From JBQTKD01 sp963703165 (GTDB taxonomy: Bacteria; Actinomycetota; Actinomycetes; Sporichthyales; Sporichthyaceae): a stretch of DNA of 64,000 nt. Position numbers and translations under genes: made by a program. The first letter of the stretch is position 1; every line of letters starts with the position of its first letter. Below are positions 39,592-46,959 of this stretch, piece after piece. Where the stretch lies: contig OY969798.1 of assembly GCA_963703165.1 (NCBI GenBank), positions 3,162,001 through 3,226,000 of the forward strand, written 5' to 3'. Under the pieces are notes generated by a model. That model was not told the DNA's origin. It did no database searches and saw only the letters and a list, made by a program, of their open reading frames with translations.

Positions 39592-40024
39592 ATGGGATTT
39601 CCGGACCGCATCGAGCGCACGGTCGAGATCGCTGCGCCGCAGACGAAGGTCTGGTCCGCACTGACCACCGCCGAGGGCCTGGCGGCCTGGTTCGGCGACG
39701 AGGCGAGCATCGAACTGCGACCCGGTGGCGCGATGGTGCTGACCTGGACCGGCAGCCACGCGGCGACGATGCGCGTGGAGCACGTCGAGGAGCCGTCGCT
39801 GTTCGCCTTCACCTGGGCGGCCTTCGACACCCCTGACGACGACCCCCGGCGGACCTTCGTCGAGTTCACGCTCGAACCGACGGGCACCGGCACGCGGCTG
39901 CGCGTCGTCGAGACCGGGTTCGGGCAGCTGCCCGACGAGATCCACGAAGCCCGCCTACGACTCGCACGTGCAGGGCTGGCAGAGCGAGATCGACGAGCTG
40001 ATCGCGTACTGCCAGGCGGCCTGA
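39592..40024 (+). pseudogene. SRPBCC/AHSA1 domain protein, frame broken near C-terminus
   Basis: A START-like ligand-binding protein of the AHSA1 group: FPDRIERTVEIAAPQTKVWSALTTAEGLAAWFG, then MRVEHVEEPSLFAFTWAAFD and GTGTRLRVVETGFGQLP. A single-base break near 39950 shifts the last part; the other frame restores AYDSHVQGWQSEIDELIAYC and a stop at 40024, the usual family ending. ATG at 39592 follows AGGAGGA at 39581-39587. Pairing with an ArsR gene is the standard arrangement. Probably intact in the organism. Confidence 0.75.
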
Positions 40025-40028
40025 GCCC

Positions 40029-40411
40029 GTGTCTCAGGACGACCTGAACGACCTGGAGGCCGTCGCCGAGCAGGTCTTCGCCGCCCTGGCCGACCCGATC
40101 GCGTCGGTCCATCCTGGCCGCCCTCGCGGCCGGGGGACCGGCCACGGCCACCGACCTGGCGGAGCACCTGCCGATCACCCGGCAGGCGATCGCCAAGCAC
40201 CTCGGCCCTGCTGGCGGAGGTCGGCCTGGTCAGCGCGGAGCCCGGCGAACGCCGTCGGGTGCGCTACCGGCTGAGCTCGGCCCCCATGCAGGTCGCACAG
40301 CAGTTCCTGGCCGCCCTGGCCCGGGACTGGGATGGCCGCCTCGACGCGCTGACCGCCTTCGTGGAGCGCTCTGCGGCCAAGGGATCAACGGACGAAGGGA
40401 AACCACCGTGA
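40029..40411 (+). pseudogene. ArsR-family repressor, two single-base insertions
   Basis: The winged-helix repressor is recognisable as EQVFAALADP, then SILAALAAGGPATATDLAEHLPITRQAIAKHL (recognition helix ITRQAIAKHL), then LLAEVGLVSAEPGERRRVRYRL. Two extra bases break the frame: one T in CCGA(T)CGCG near 40099, where DPTRRS is expected, and one G near 40205 after AKHL. It lacks metal-binding cysteines and matches the SdpR-like group coupled to SRPBCC genes. GTG at 40029 is 4 bases after the SRPBCC stop; its stop overlaps the next GTG. Probably intact in reality. Confidence 0.75.
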
Positions 40412-41156
40412 ACGTCGTCACCGCCGACCGAGTGGAACGAAGCCCGCAATGCCCTGCTGGTGAAGGAAAAGGAGCTCACCCGAGCCCGCGACGCGCTCGC
40501 CGCGCGAACGCCGTCGGATGCCGTGGATGGAGATGGGCTCGCACTACAAGTTCGACGGACCCGACGGTTCGCTCAGCTTGCTCGACCTTTTCGCCGGCCG
40601 ACGTCAGCTCATCGTCTACCGCGCCTTCTTCGAGCCCGGCGTCTTCGGCTGGCCCGAGCGCCCCTGCCGCGGCTGTTCGATGGTCGCCGACCAGGTCGCG
40701 CACGTCGCGCACCTCAACGCCCGCGACACCACGCTGGTCTTCGCCTCCCGCGCCCAGCAGGCCGACATCGCCGCGGTGAAGGAGCGCATGGGCTGGACGA
40801 TGCCCTGGGTCACGATTACCGACGACTTCGACGTCGACCTCGGCGTGCACGAGTGGCACGGCACCAACGCCTTCATCCGCCACGACGACGCGCGTCTACC
40901 GGACCTACTTCATCGACAACCGCGGCGACGAGTCGATGGGCGGCACCTGGGACTACCTCGACATCACCGCCCTGGGTCGCCAGGAGAAGTGGGAGGACTC
41001 GCCCGGAGGGCTACCCCGCAGTCCGACCCCTACTCGTGGTGGAACTGGCACGACTCGTACGAGGCCGACGCCGCTCCCGACGAGGAGTGGCTGGCGAAGG
41101 TCGACGGCGGCGTCGAAGCCCTCGGCGGCACCAAGCGCACCGACACCTGCTGCTGA
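40408..41156 (+). pseudogene. DUF899 thioredoxin-like protein, frame broken about five times
   Basis: DUF899 family, a thioredoxin-fold group often paired with ArsR and SRPBCC genes. Family pieces lie in alternating frames: TEWNEARNALLVKEKELTRARDALAA, RRRMPWMEMGSHYKFDGPDGSLSLLDLFAGRRQLIVY, GFGWPERPCRGCSM-like CxxC, DFDVDLGVHEWHGTNAF, YRTYFIDNRGDESMGGTWDYLDITALGRQEKWEDSP and YPQSDPYSWWNWHDSY. Breaks fall near 40425, 40500, 40890, 41008 and 41020, each fixed by removing one base. The start GTGA overlaps the ArsR stop. Sequence error is the simplest reading. Confidence 0.7.
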
Positions 41157-41163
41157 ACTTTCC

Positions 41164-41211
41164 TGGCGTCCGCCGAACCGAGCGCTATAACGCTCGGTTC
41201 AGCGGACGCCA
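41164..41211. terminator. Bidirectional terminator hairpin
   Basis: Bases 41164-41184 and 41191-41211 form a 21-bp stem (TGGCGTCCGC...GAACCGAGCG) with one C-A mismatch and a CTATAA loop. It lies between the convergent DUF899 and lipoprotein genes, 7 bases from each stop. Confidence 0.85.
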
Positions 41212-41217
41212 CCCGGC

Positions 41218-42213
41218 TCAAGGGTGGAAGACGTCCGAGTCCGACTCTCGCCCGTTGGGTCCGTACTCCGAACATCCGTTCCAGGTGTACGCAGCCCAGC
41301 CGTTGTTGTCCTCGACGAGGCGGGCGAAGACGACGTCGGCGAACACCGTCCCGTCGGGTCGGAAGCCGACGAATCGCGCGTGCCTGGCCGGATCATCGGG
41401 ATACGACCCTTGGTAGGACGGGGCGTCGTGCCGTTCGAAGTAACTCACTCGGTAGTACTTCGCGTCGGGGCGCTCGTGTCGCGCTTCCTCGTCGACCGAC
41501 TTCTGCAGCGCCACCGCCACATCGGTCGGCTGCGGATTCTGCGGGTCGTATCCGTAGTCGGCGATCGTGCTGGTGCCGTGGCGGCCCTTGCAGTCCCGGC
41601 CCAGAGGCTCGCGTAGCGCTGTGGCTCTGTCCAGAATCGTCGGCGACGCGGATGCCGTTTCGTTGCCGGGCATCTCGTGGGGGTACATCTGGAGGCACGC
41701 CTGATCTCTGTCGAGCGCCCAGCCCTCCGTGGCACCTTTTCGATCGAGGTGAAGAAGTACGACCGCGAAGATGCTCCCGTCGGGTCGGTAGCCGATCCAC
41801 CGCTGATTGCGCCTCACCTCGTCGGGGCCGAACTCCGCGGGGAACGACTTCACGTCGACGCGCTCGAACTTGTCGATTCCGTACAGCGGCGCCTCGGGTC
41901 GCTCGACGCTGCGCTGCCCCATGACGTACTGCGTCAGGACCTCCTTCGCGGTCTTCGGATCGGCAGGATCGTGAGAGCCCAGGTCGCCGCCACTGCGTCC
42001 GAGGCGACCCTGGCAGTCGACGATGAACTGGCCCGCCAGGTCCGGCAATTCCATACCTCGGACAAAGCCAGTCGGGGGCGGTGAAGGGATGGACGATGCT
42101 CCCGGCTTCTCTGTGTCGGCCGAGGGCGTGGACTGCGTGCATGCGCCCAGGAGGAGCCCTGCGATGCAGGCGGCAACTGCGGGGCGGCTGCAGGCCCAAA
42201 AGTCAGGGTTCAC
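41218..42213 (-). CDS. Lipoprotein with two copies of a DCxGR-VGFRPDG domain
   Basis: A 331-residue lipoprotein; signal peptide with lipobox LLGAC (residue 25). Two homologous domains follow, about 50-165 and 190-320. Each has DCxGRxG near its start, a helical YV-type segment, a FER/Y..S motif, then R.xGxRPDGxxFAxVV and a GW...C ending (IGYRPDGSIFAVVLL and VGFRPDGTVFADVVF). No known family was recognised. GTG at 42213 overlaps the stop of the upstream single-domain paralogue by 4 bases. A third relative lies at 45321-45866. Confidence 0.65.
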   Translation of the reverse strand: MNPDFWACSRPAVAACIAGLLLGACTQSTPSADTEKPGASSIPSPPPTGFVRGMELPDLAGQFIVDCQGRLGRSGGDLGSHDPADPKTAKEVLTQYVMGQRSVERPEAPLYGIDKFERVDVKSFPAEFGPDEVRRNQRWIGYRPDGSIFAVVLLHLDRKGATEGWALDRDQACLQMYPHEMPGNETASASPTILDRATALREPLGRDCKGRHGTSTIADYGYDPQNPQPTDVAVALQKSVDEEARHERPDAKYYRVSYFERHDAPSYQGSYPDDPARHARFVGFRPDGTVFADVVFARLVEDNNGWAAYTWNGCSEYGPNGRESDSDVFHP

Positions 42214-42704
42214 GAGTGTCCGAGCACCGTTCGTCGGTGGCTATTCGCCAGCTCCCCCGTCTCGCTGTCCTGGCCGAGCACCACGATCGAAAAGATTGAT
42301 CGATCGGGCCGCGCGCCCACGAAGTCGATCCTGCCCTCCGAGATGCTGCGCATTTCGTAATTGGCGTGTCGGAAGTACTCACGGTCGACGGTGTGAAAGC
42401 GCGCCACCGCTGCTCTGAGGTAGCGCCGCAGAACCGCATCGGCGCTCGATGGCGCGCGCTTCGGCTTGGCGGGGCCGGAGGTGTAGTCGTAGATGCCTGA
42501 GATCCCGAGGCGACCATGGCAGTCCAGTGCGATGCGGCCGCCGCCGGAGGTCAGCCGGGCGTTCGGTGTCGGGGACGCTGACGGCGCGGTCGAGGTCGTC
42601 GCTGCCGAATTCGACGGGGTGCCTGCTTCCGCCGCCGAGTCTGGCGAGCATCCCAGGCAGGCGGTCATCACCGACGCCGCGACGAGGGCTGTGCGCCTCA
42701 GCAT
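42210..42704 (-). CDS. Lipoprotein paralogue, single divergent domain
   Basis: A 164-residue lipoprotein. The signal peptide has lipobox-like ACLGC (residue 19), then a Ser/Thr/Ala spacer to 50. One domain follows: ALDCHGRLGISGIYDYTSGPAKP, VLRRYLRAAVARFH, and VGARPDRSIFSIVVLG. It keeps the DCxGRxG and RPD..IF motifs of the neighbouring lipoproteins but not the C-terminal GW...C. ATG at 42704 follows AGGAGG on the minus strand. It is co-transcribed with the two-domain paralogue. Confidence 0.6.
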   Translation of the reverse strand: MLRRTALVAASVMTACLGCSPDSAAEAGTPSNSAATTSTAPSASPTPNARLTSGGGRIALDCHGRLGISGIYDYTSGPAKPKRAPSSADAVLRRYLRAAVARFHTVDREYFRHANYEMRSISEGRIDFVGARPDRSIFSIVVLGQDSETGELANSHRRTVLGHS

Positions 42705-42804
42705 GCTGACCTCCTGGTGGACATGGTCCGTCGCGAAGACGGACAAGGAGGGCTTTTCGTTCGATCTGGGTCCGTCGCTCACGGGGAGTGGACGCAAGCG
42801 CGAC

Positions 42805-43224
42805 TCACGCCCCTGAGCTCCACGGATTCACCACGGGCACTCCGGTCCGCTCGAAATCTCGGACATTGCGGGTGGCGACGGTGAGGTCGTGGGTGAGTGC
42901 GGTGGCGGCGATGAGGGCGTCCGAGGTCGGGAGCGGCCCGAGAGTGCCGTCAATGACGCCCCAGCGGTCCGCGATTGCTCTGTCCACGGGCAGTACTCGC
43001 GATCCGAAATCGGTGAGGACCTTGGCCAACCAATCGTCGAATCCTTCTGCCTGGATCGGGTCGCGGCGTCGTAGGAGCTCCACCCCGGCGCGCAGTTCAC
43101 CGATCACGATCACGGAGATATGCAGCGAGGAGTCATCGACGGACGCGACCCAACGCCTGACGTTCACGTCGCAGCGCGGTCTCCGTAGCTCCGACACAAC
43201 GTTCGTGTCCAACAGGTAGCTCAC
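42805..43224 (-). CDS. vapC: VapC-type PIN domain ribonuclease toxin
   Basis: A 139-residue PIN toxin: LLDTNVVSELRRP (first Asp), VIVIGELRAGVELL (Glu), then PTSDALIAATALTHDLTVATRNVRDFERTGVPVVNPW (acidic pair and C-terminal motif). PIN toxins cleave tRNA or rRNA to halt growth. GTG at 43224 overlaps the antitoxin stop by 4 bases, the normal arrangement. It is similar to FitB/VapC types with the ending VPVVNPW. Confidence 0.93.
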   Translation of the reverse strand: MSYLLDTNVVSELRRPRCDVNVRRWVASVDDSSLHISVIVIGELRAGVELLRRRDPIQAEGFDDWLAKVLTDFGSRVLPVDRAIADRWGVIDGTLGPLPTSDALIAATALTHDLTVATRNVRDFERTGVPVVNPWSSGA

Positions 43225-43472
43225 TCGGAGAGGTCGACGATGCGGTGTAGGTCCAATTCCCGAGACCGTTCGATGTCCAGGTCGGCGACGGGCCCGTTGA
43301 GCAGCCAGTCCTTGAGGGTCGGCCGATTGGGCATGTGCTCTCGCCACTGGACCATCGACACGACCACCGCCACTTCTTCCCCGTGGCGGGTGACTACCTG
43401 TGGCCCCTCCTGCTCGGCCATGCGGAGAACCTCACTGAAACGCTGCTTGGCCTCCTGAACCTGCCACGCCAT
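43221..43472 (-). CDS. Phd/YefM-type antitoxin
   Basis: An 83-residue antitoxin. The Phd DNA-binding fold is WQVQEAKQRFSEVLRMAEQEGPQVVTRHGEEVAVVVSMVQWREH. The C-terminal toxin-neutralising tail (LKDWLLNGPVADLDIERSRELDLHRIVDLSE) is acidic and unstructured-looking. ATG at 43472 follows AGGAGG. A perfect palindrome lies directly upstream, consistent with autorepression by the Phd-VapC complex. Confidence 0.92.
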   Translation of the reverse strand: MAWQVQEAKQRFSEVLRMAEQEGPQVVTRHGEEVAVVVSMVQWREHMPNRPTLKDWLLNGPVADLDIERSRELDLHRIVDLSE

Positions 43473-43480
43473 CCGACCTC

Positions 43481-43502
43481 CTAGTCTGTCTAGACAGACT
43501 AG
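43481..43502. promoter_or_regulatory. 22-bp perfect palindrome, toxin-antitoxin operator
   Basis: CTAGTCTGTCT (43481-43491) is followed by its exact complement AGACAGACTAG (43492-43502). It sits 8 bases upstream of the antitoxin start, touching the ribosome site. A palindrome here is the usual binding site for Phd-family antitoxins. Confidence 0.8.
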
Positions 43503-43655
43503 CTCGAAGCGGCTCGCGGCGAGCGTGGAACGTCGCTGTCGCGACTTGACTCGGTCGAACGTCCCCTCCGTAGGCCTCGGCCGAACGGTCCGTCCTTTCC
43601 GATCCGGCCCAAGAAATCCGTGCGCCCGTGCAACCTGAAGCTGCCACCCATCCGT

Positions 43656-44192
43656 ATGAGGGCCGAGGCAGAGGGGGAGCGGGTGTTCGGTGGCTCGGGC
43701 CGCGAGCGGGATGCGGAGTTCGTCGCGTTCGTCAGCGATGCGCAGCTTCGGCTGCGTCGCGTCGCGTACGCGATGTGCGGTGACTGGCATCGCGCGGAGG
43801 ACGTCGTGCAGGCGGCCCTGACCAACCTGTACCTGCACTGGACGCGGGTCGAGCGGGAGACCGGGGCATGGTCCTACGCGCGCCGGGCTGTCGTGAACGC
43901 CGCGATCGACGAGAGCCGACGGACCTGGCGACGTGAGACGGCGACCGAGACGGTGCCGGAACGCGCGGCCCGAGCAGCCGAACTCTCCATTGACGACGCC
44001 TTGCTCGCTGCGCTGAGCGCACTGCCGACCCGCCAACGCGCGGTGGTCGTGCTGCGGTATGTGGAGGACCTCGAGGTGGAGGTCGTCGCGCACCTGCTCG
44101 GCATCAGCGAGGGAACCGTGAAGAGCCAGGCCGCACGCGGCCTGGCCACATTGCGATCGGGCATGGACCGGACTCAGGAGCGGGTGCGATGA
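43656..44192 (+). CDS. SigE-family ECF RNA polymerase sigma factor
   Basis: A sigma factor of about 178 residues. Region 2 is RDAEFVAFVSDAQLRLRRVAYAMCGDWHRAEDVVQAALTNLYLHWTRV. Region 4 is DDALLAALSALPTRQRAVVVLRYVEDLEVEVVAHLLGISEGTVKSQAARGLATLR, with a helix-turn-helix. This is the actinobacterial SigE-like ECF group. Start candidates are GTG 43620, ATG 43656 and GTG 43683; the conserved region begins at RDAEF, so the choice does not affect function. Its stop overlaps the next gene by 4 bases, typical of a sigma/anti-sigma pair. Confidence 0.88.
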   Translation: MRAEAEGERVFGGSGRERDAEFVAFVSDAQLRLRRVAYAMCGDWHRAEDVVQAALTNLYLHWTRVERETGAWSYARRAVVNAAIDESRRTWRRETATETVPERAARAAELSIDDALLAALSALPTRQRAVVVLRYVEDLEVEVVAHLLGISEGTVKSQAARGLATLRSGMDRTQERVR

Positions 44193-45313
44193 ACGAGCGA
44201 GACATCGTCGATCGGTTGGCAGGCCTCGGCACGGACGGGCCGCCGTTGCTGCCTGCGCAGAACGTCCTGCGCGGCGGCCGCAAGGCACGGACGCGGCGAC
44301 GCGTCCTGGGCGCCGGCGGCACCGCGCTCAGCCTCGGGGTGGTCGTCGGGCTCATGCTCACGCTGAGCCCGTCGCCGGCCGGGACGGACACCGTGGTTGC
44401 GGCCGACGGTGGCGACGGCGCCCAGGCCGACGCCCCGACGTCGGAGAAGCCCACCACGAAGTCGATCCGGCGTGCGATCGCGCAGAATTCGGCTCTTCTG
44501 CAGGCAGCTGTCGGCCCGGACTTCGAGATCGTGAAGGATGCGGCCAGTGGTGAGCTGAAGGCCGGCTCGCGATCCGCGAAGGGTCTGCCCGCCGGTGTCA
44601 CGGCGTCGGTGGGTCTGAGCGCGGCATCCGCGACCGCCTATTACCTGCCGCAGCTGTGTGGGCCCATGGAGGAGAAAGGCACGACGACCGCCGGCTGCGT
44701 CGAACGGACCGGCCCCGGCGGCGCGACCGTCTACGAGAACTGGAGCCGCTGGGCCGATCGCGGAATCAACGGCGGCCAGCAGGTGCGAGTGCTGTACCAG
44801 CGCAGCGACGACGTCGTGGTGACCGTCGGCCTGGCCGTCGGTGGCGATGCATCCGTCGGCGACAAGGCGCCGGCCGCGCAGATCCGCCAGTGGATCGAGG
44901 CCTACGGCGATCGTCTCGCGGCGCTCGTCGTCGATCCGGAGGTGACGGCCGAAGGGCGTGGGATCTCCGACGCCGACCCGGACGAGAACCGCTTCCAGGA
45001 GCAGGCCGAGGCTTCCATCGACCGAGCGATGCACCTGTGCCCCGGGGGTAGTGGCAGCGCAACTCAGCTCACGGCAGTCGTCGACGACAACACCCCGCGC
45101 AGCCCGTTGCTTGCCGTGGAACGGTGGGTCGCCTCCAAGGGAAACAACGGGTACAAGCTCAGCGACTTCGTCCGTCATCGCGCCTCGAGCTACGAGAAGG
45201 ACGGAACGTGGTTCTACACGGCGCTCGACGGCAACGGTGAGGTCCAGGAAGTGCTGACGGTGCGGCACAACGACTACCGCTTCTACATTCCCGAGGCGAT
45301 CGACTGCCGCTGA
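44189..45313 (+). CDS. Membrane partner of the SigE-family sigma factor
   Basis: A 374-residue protein. Residues 1-37 are a short basic cytoplasmic part (VDRLAGLGTDGPPLLPAQNVLRGGRKARTRRR). One membrane segment lies near 38-60, then an extracytoplasmic domain of about 300 residues. The domain has few landmarks: CGPMEEKGTTTAGCVERTG and MHLCPGGSGSATQ. ATG at 44189 overlaps the sigma gene. The position and topology suggest an anti-sigma or sensor role, although no zinc anti-sigma motif (HxxxCxxC) is present. Confidence 0.65.
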   Translation: MNERDIVDRLAGLGTDGPPLLPAQNVLRGGRKARTRRRVLGAGGTALSLGVVVGLMLTLSPSPAGTDTVVAADGGDGAQADAPTSEKPTTKSIRRAIAQNSALLQAAVGPDFEIVKDAASGELKAGSRSAKGLPAGVTASVGLSAASATAYYLPQLCGPMEEKGTTTAGCVERTGPGGATVYENWSRWADRGINGGQQVRVLYQRSDDVVVTVGLAVGGDASVGDKAPAAQIRQWIEAYGDRLAALVVDPEVTAEGRGISDADPDENRFQEQAEASIDRAMHLCPGGSGSATQLTAVVDDNTPRSPLLAVERWVASKGNNGYKLSDFVRHRASSYEKDGTWFYTALDGNGEVQEVLTVRHNDYRFYIPEAIDCR

Positions 45314-45320
45314 CGCTGCA

Positions 45321-45866
45321 TCACAACGGTGCCGGCGTCGGAGTTCTGTCGGCCGGGGACCTGTTCGAGCAACCCTCGTCCCCGGCCAGGACCCACCCGC
45401 CGTCGGTGCCGGTCCGGTCGAGAAGCGCCACGGCGAAGACGGTCCCGTCGGGTCGGAAGCCGACCCAACGGCCGTGCCGTGCGACCTCGACCGGATCGGT
45501 GGAGCCGCCGTAGGACTTCGCGTCGTGCCGGTCGAAGTTACGGGCCTCGTACAACGATGCCTCCGGGCGCGAACTGCCCCGCTTCTCCCCGAAGTACTTC
45601 TCCAGGACGACGGCCGGGTCGGCCGGCTGACCTGACGGGCGCTGCGGGTCGATCGAATAGTCGTTGACGCCGCCCTCCCCGAACCGGCCGAGGCAATCCG
45701 GGTACAGCTCGTCGGGCAGTTGCATGCCGCGGACGTAGCGGGTCGGGGCCGCCGACGGCGTGGCGCTCCGCACGTCGGTGTCGACGCCACGGACGTCCTC
45801 GGCGCATGCGGCCAGCGGCAGGCCGCCGAGCAGCGCGAGCAGAAGTCCGATTTGCGCCCCGTGCAC
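45321..45866 (-). CDS. Lipoprotein with one DCxGR-VGFRPDG domain
   Basis: A 181-residue lipoprotein; signal peptide with lipobox PLAAC (residue 21). A spacer containing RYVRGMQLPD leads to one domain: DCLGRFGEGGVNDYSIDP, VVLEKYFGEKR, FDRHDAKSYGG, WVGFRPDGTVFAVALLD and GGWVLAGDEGC. It is the third member of the family found at 41.2-42.7 kb. GTG at 45866 begins the signal peptide. It converges on the sigma factor's membrane partner with 7 bases between the stops. Confidence 0.65.
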   Translation of the reverse strand: MHGAQIGLLLALLGGLPLAACAEDVRGVDTDVRSATPSAAPTRYVRGMQLPDELYPDCLGRFGEGGVNDYSIDPQRPSGQPADPAVVLEKYFGEKRGSSRPEASLYEARNFDRHDAKSYGGSTDPVEVARHGRWVGFRPDGTVFAVALLDRTGTDGGWVLAGDEGCSNRSPADRTPTPAPL

Positions 45867-45918
45867 GCCACTCCTCGCCTCGTGCCTGAACTAGACCCGT
45901 GCTGTGCCTGGCGATGTG

Positions 45919-46959
45919 TCAGTCGAGCTGGAGAAGCACTTTCGTGGCCGTGCGATCGCGCATCCGCGCGTAGGCGTCGGGCGCCTGCTCGAACGGCACT
46001 GCGGCGGAGACGACGAAGTCGGGGGCCAGGACGCCCGCGGCGAGCAACGGCAGCAGGGTGCGCCGGACACGGATCGAGTCGCCGATCACGAAGGCCAGCG
46101 TCAGCTCGTCGGCGAAGGCCCTTCGCAGCGGGAAGCCCCAGGATTCCTCGGTGTGCGCCCCGGCGGAGACGATGGTGCCGCGGCGGCGCACCGCCTGCAG
46201 CGACATCTCCAGCCCGACGGGGATACCGACGGCTTCGATGACGACGTCGGCGCCGCGCCCGTCGGTGAGCTCGTCGAGCACCGCGCGCAGTTGGTCCGGG
46301 GAGACCCCGATGCCACCCTGTGCCTTGGCCAATTCCTGACGCTCGACGACGGGATCGGCGACCACGACGGCGGCCGCCCCGATGGTCTGCGCGCAGAGGC
46401 TGGTCAGCTGGCCGACCGGTCCGCCACCGACGACCGCGACCACGTCACCGGGCCGCACCCCGCCGCGCTCACAGGCCACCCACCCGGTTGCCAGGTTGTC
46501 GCCGACGAGCAGTGCCGCGGCGTCCGAGACCTCCATCGGGTGCTCGGCGAGGGTCACGTCCGCGAACGGCACCCGGATGAACTCGGCCTGCCCGCCCGCG
46601 ATCGCCGGCCCGAAACTCGTACCGGTGCCGAAGAACTGCCGCTGCGCGCAGTGCCAGTGCTCCTTACGGTCGCACCACCAGCACACGCCGCACGCGGTGT
46701 AGTCGGAACTGAGCACCTCAGTGCCCACCACAACGCGACGGACCGCGGCACCGGCGGCGACGACCTCACCGACGAACTCGTGCCCGAGGATCTGACCCGG
46801 CAGGACGCCGGGAACGTGACCGTTCGTCATGTGCAGGTCGGTGCCGCAGACGGCGGCGGTGCGCACCGCGACGATCGCGTCGGTGTCGGCGAGGAGCGTC
46901 GGATCCGGGACCGTGGTGATCGACACCCGGTCCGGACCGTCGTAGACCACCGCCCGCAT
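45919..46959 (-). CDS. Zinc-dependent alcohol dehydrogenase of the BMC operon
   Basis: A 346-residue MDR-family dehydrogenase. Catalytic zinc ligands lie in AAVCGTDLH and LGHEFVG. The structural zinc cysteines are CGVCWWCDRKEHWHC. The NAD-binding loop GDVVAVVGGGPVGQLTS is near residue 170. It interconverts alcohols and aldehydes or ketones. Its ATG touches the stop of the malate dehydrogenase-like gene, so it is the last gene of the leftward BMC operon. In metabolosomes an alcohol dehydrogenase commonly regenerates NAD+ from NADH; that role is inferred. No encapsulation peptide was identified. Confidence 0.85.
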   Translation of the reverse strand: MRAVVYDGPDRVSITTVPDPTLLADTDAIVAVRTAAVCGTDLHMTNGHVPGVLPGQILGHEFVGEVVAAGAAVRRVVVGTEVLSSDYTACGVCWWCDRKEHWHCAQRQFFGTGTSFGPAIAGGQAEFIRVPFADVTLAEHPMEVSDAAALLVGDNLATGWVACERGGVRPGDVVAVVGGGPVGQLTSLCAQTIGAAAVVVADPVVERQELAKAQGGIGVSPDQLRAVLDELTDGRGADVVIEAVGIPVGLEMSLQAVRRRGTIVSAGAHTEESWGFPLRRAFADELTLAFVIGDSIRVRRTLLPLLAAGVLAPDFVVSAAVPFEQAPDAYARMRDRTATKVLLQLD

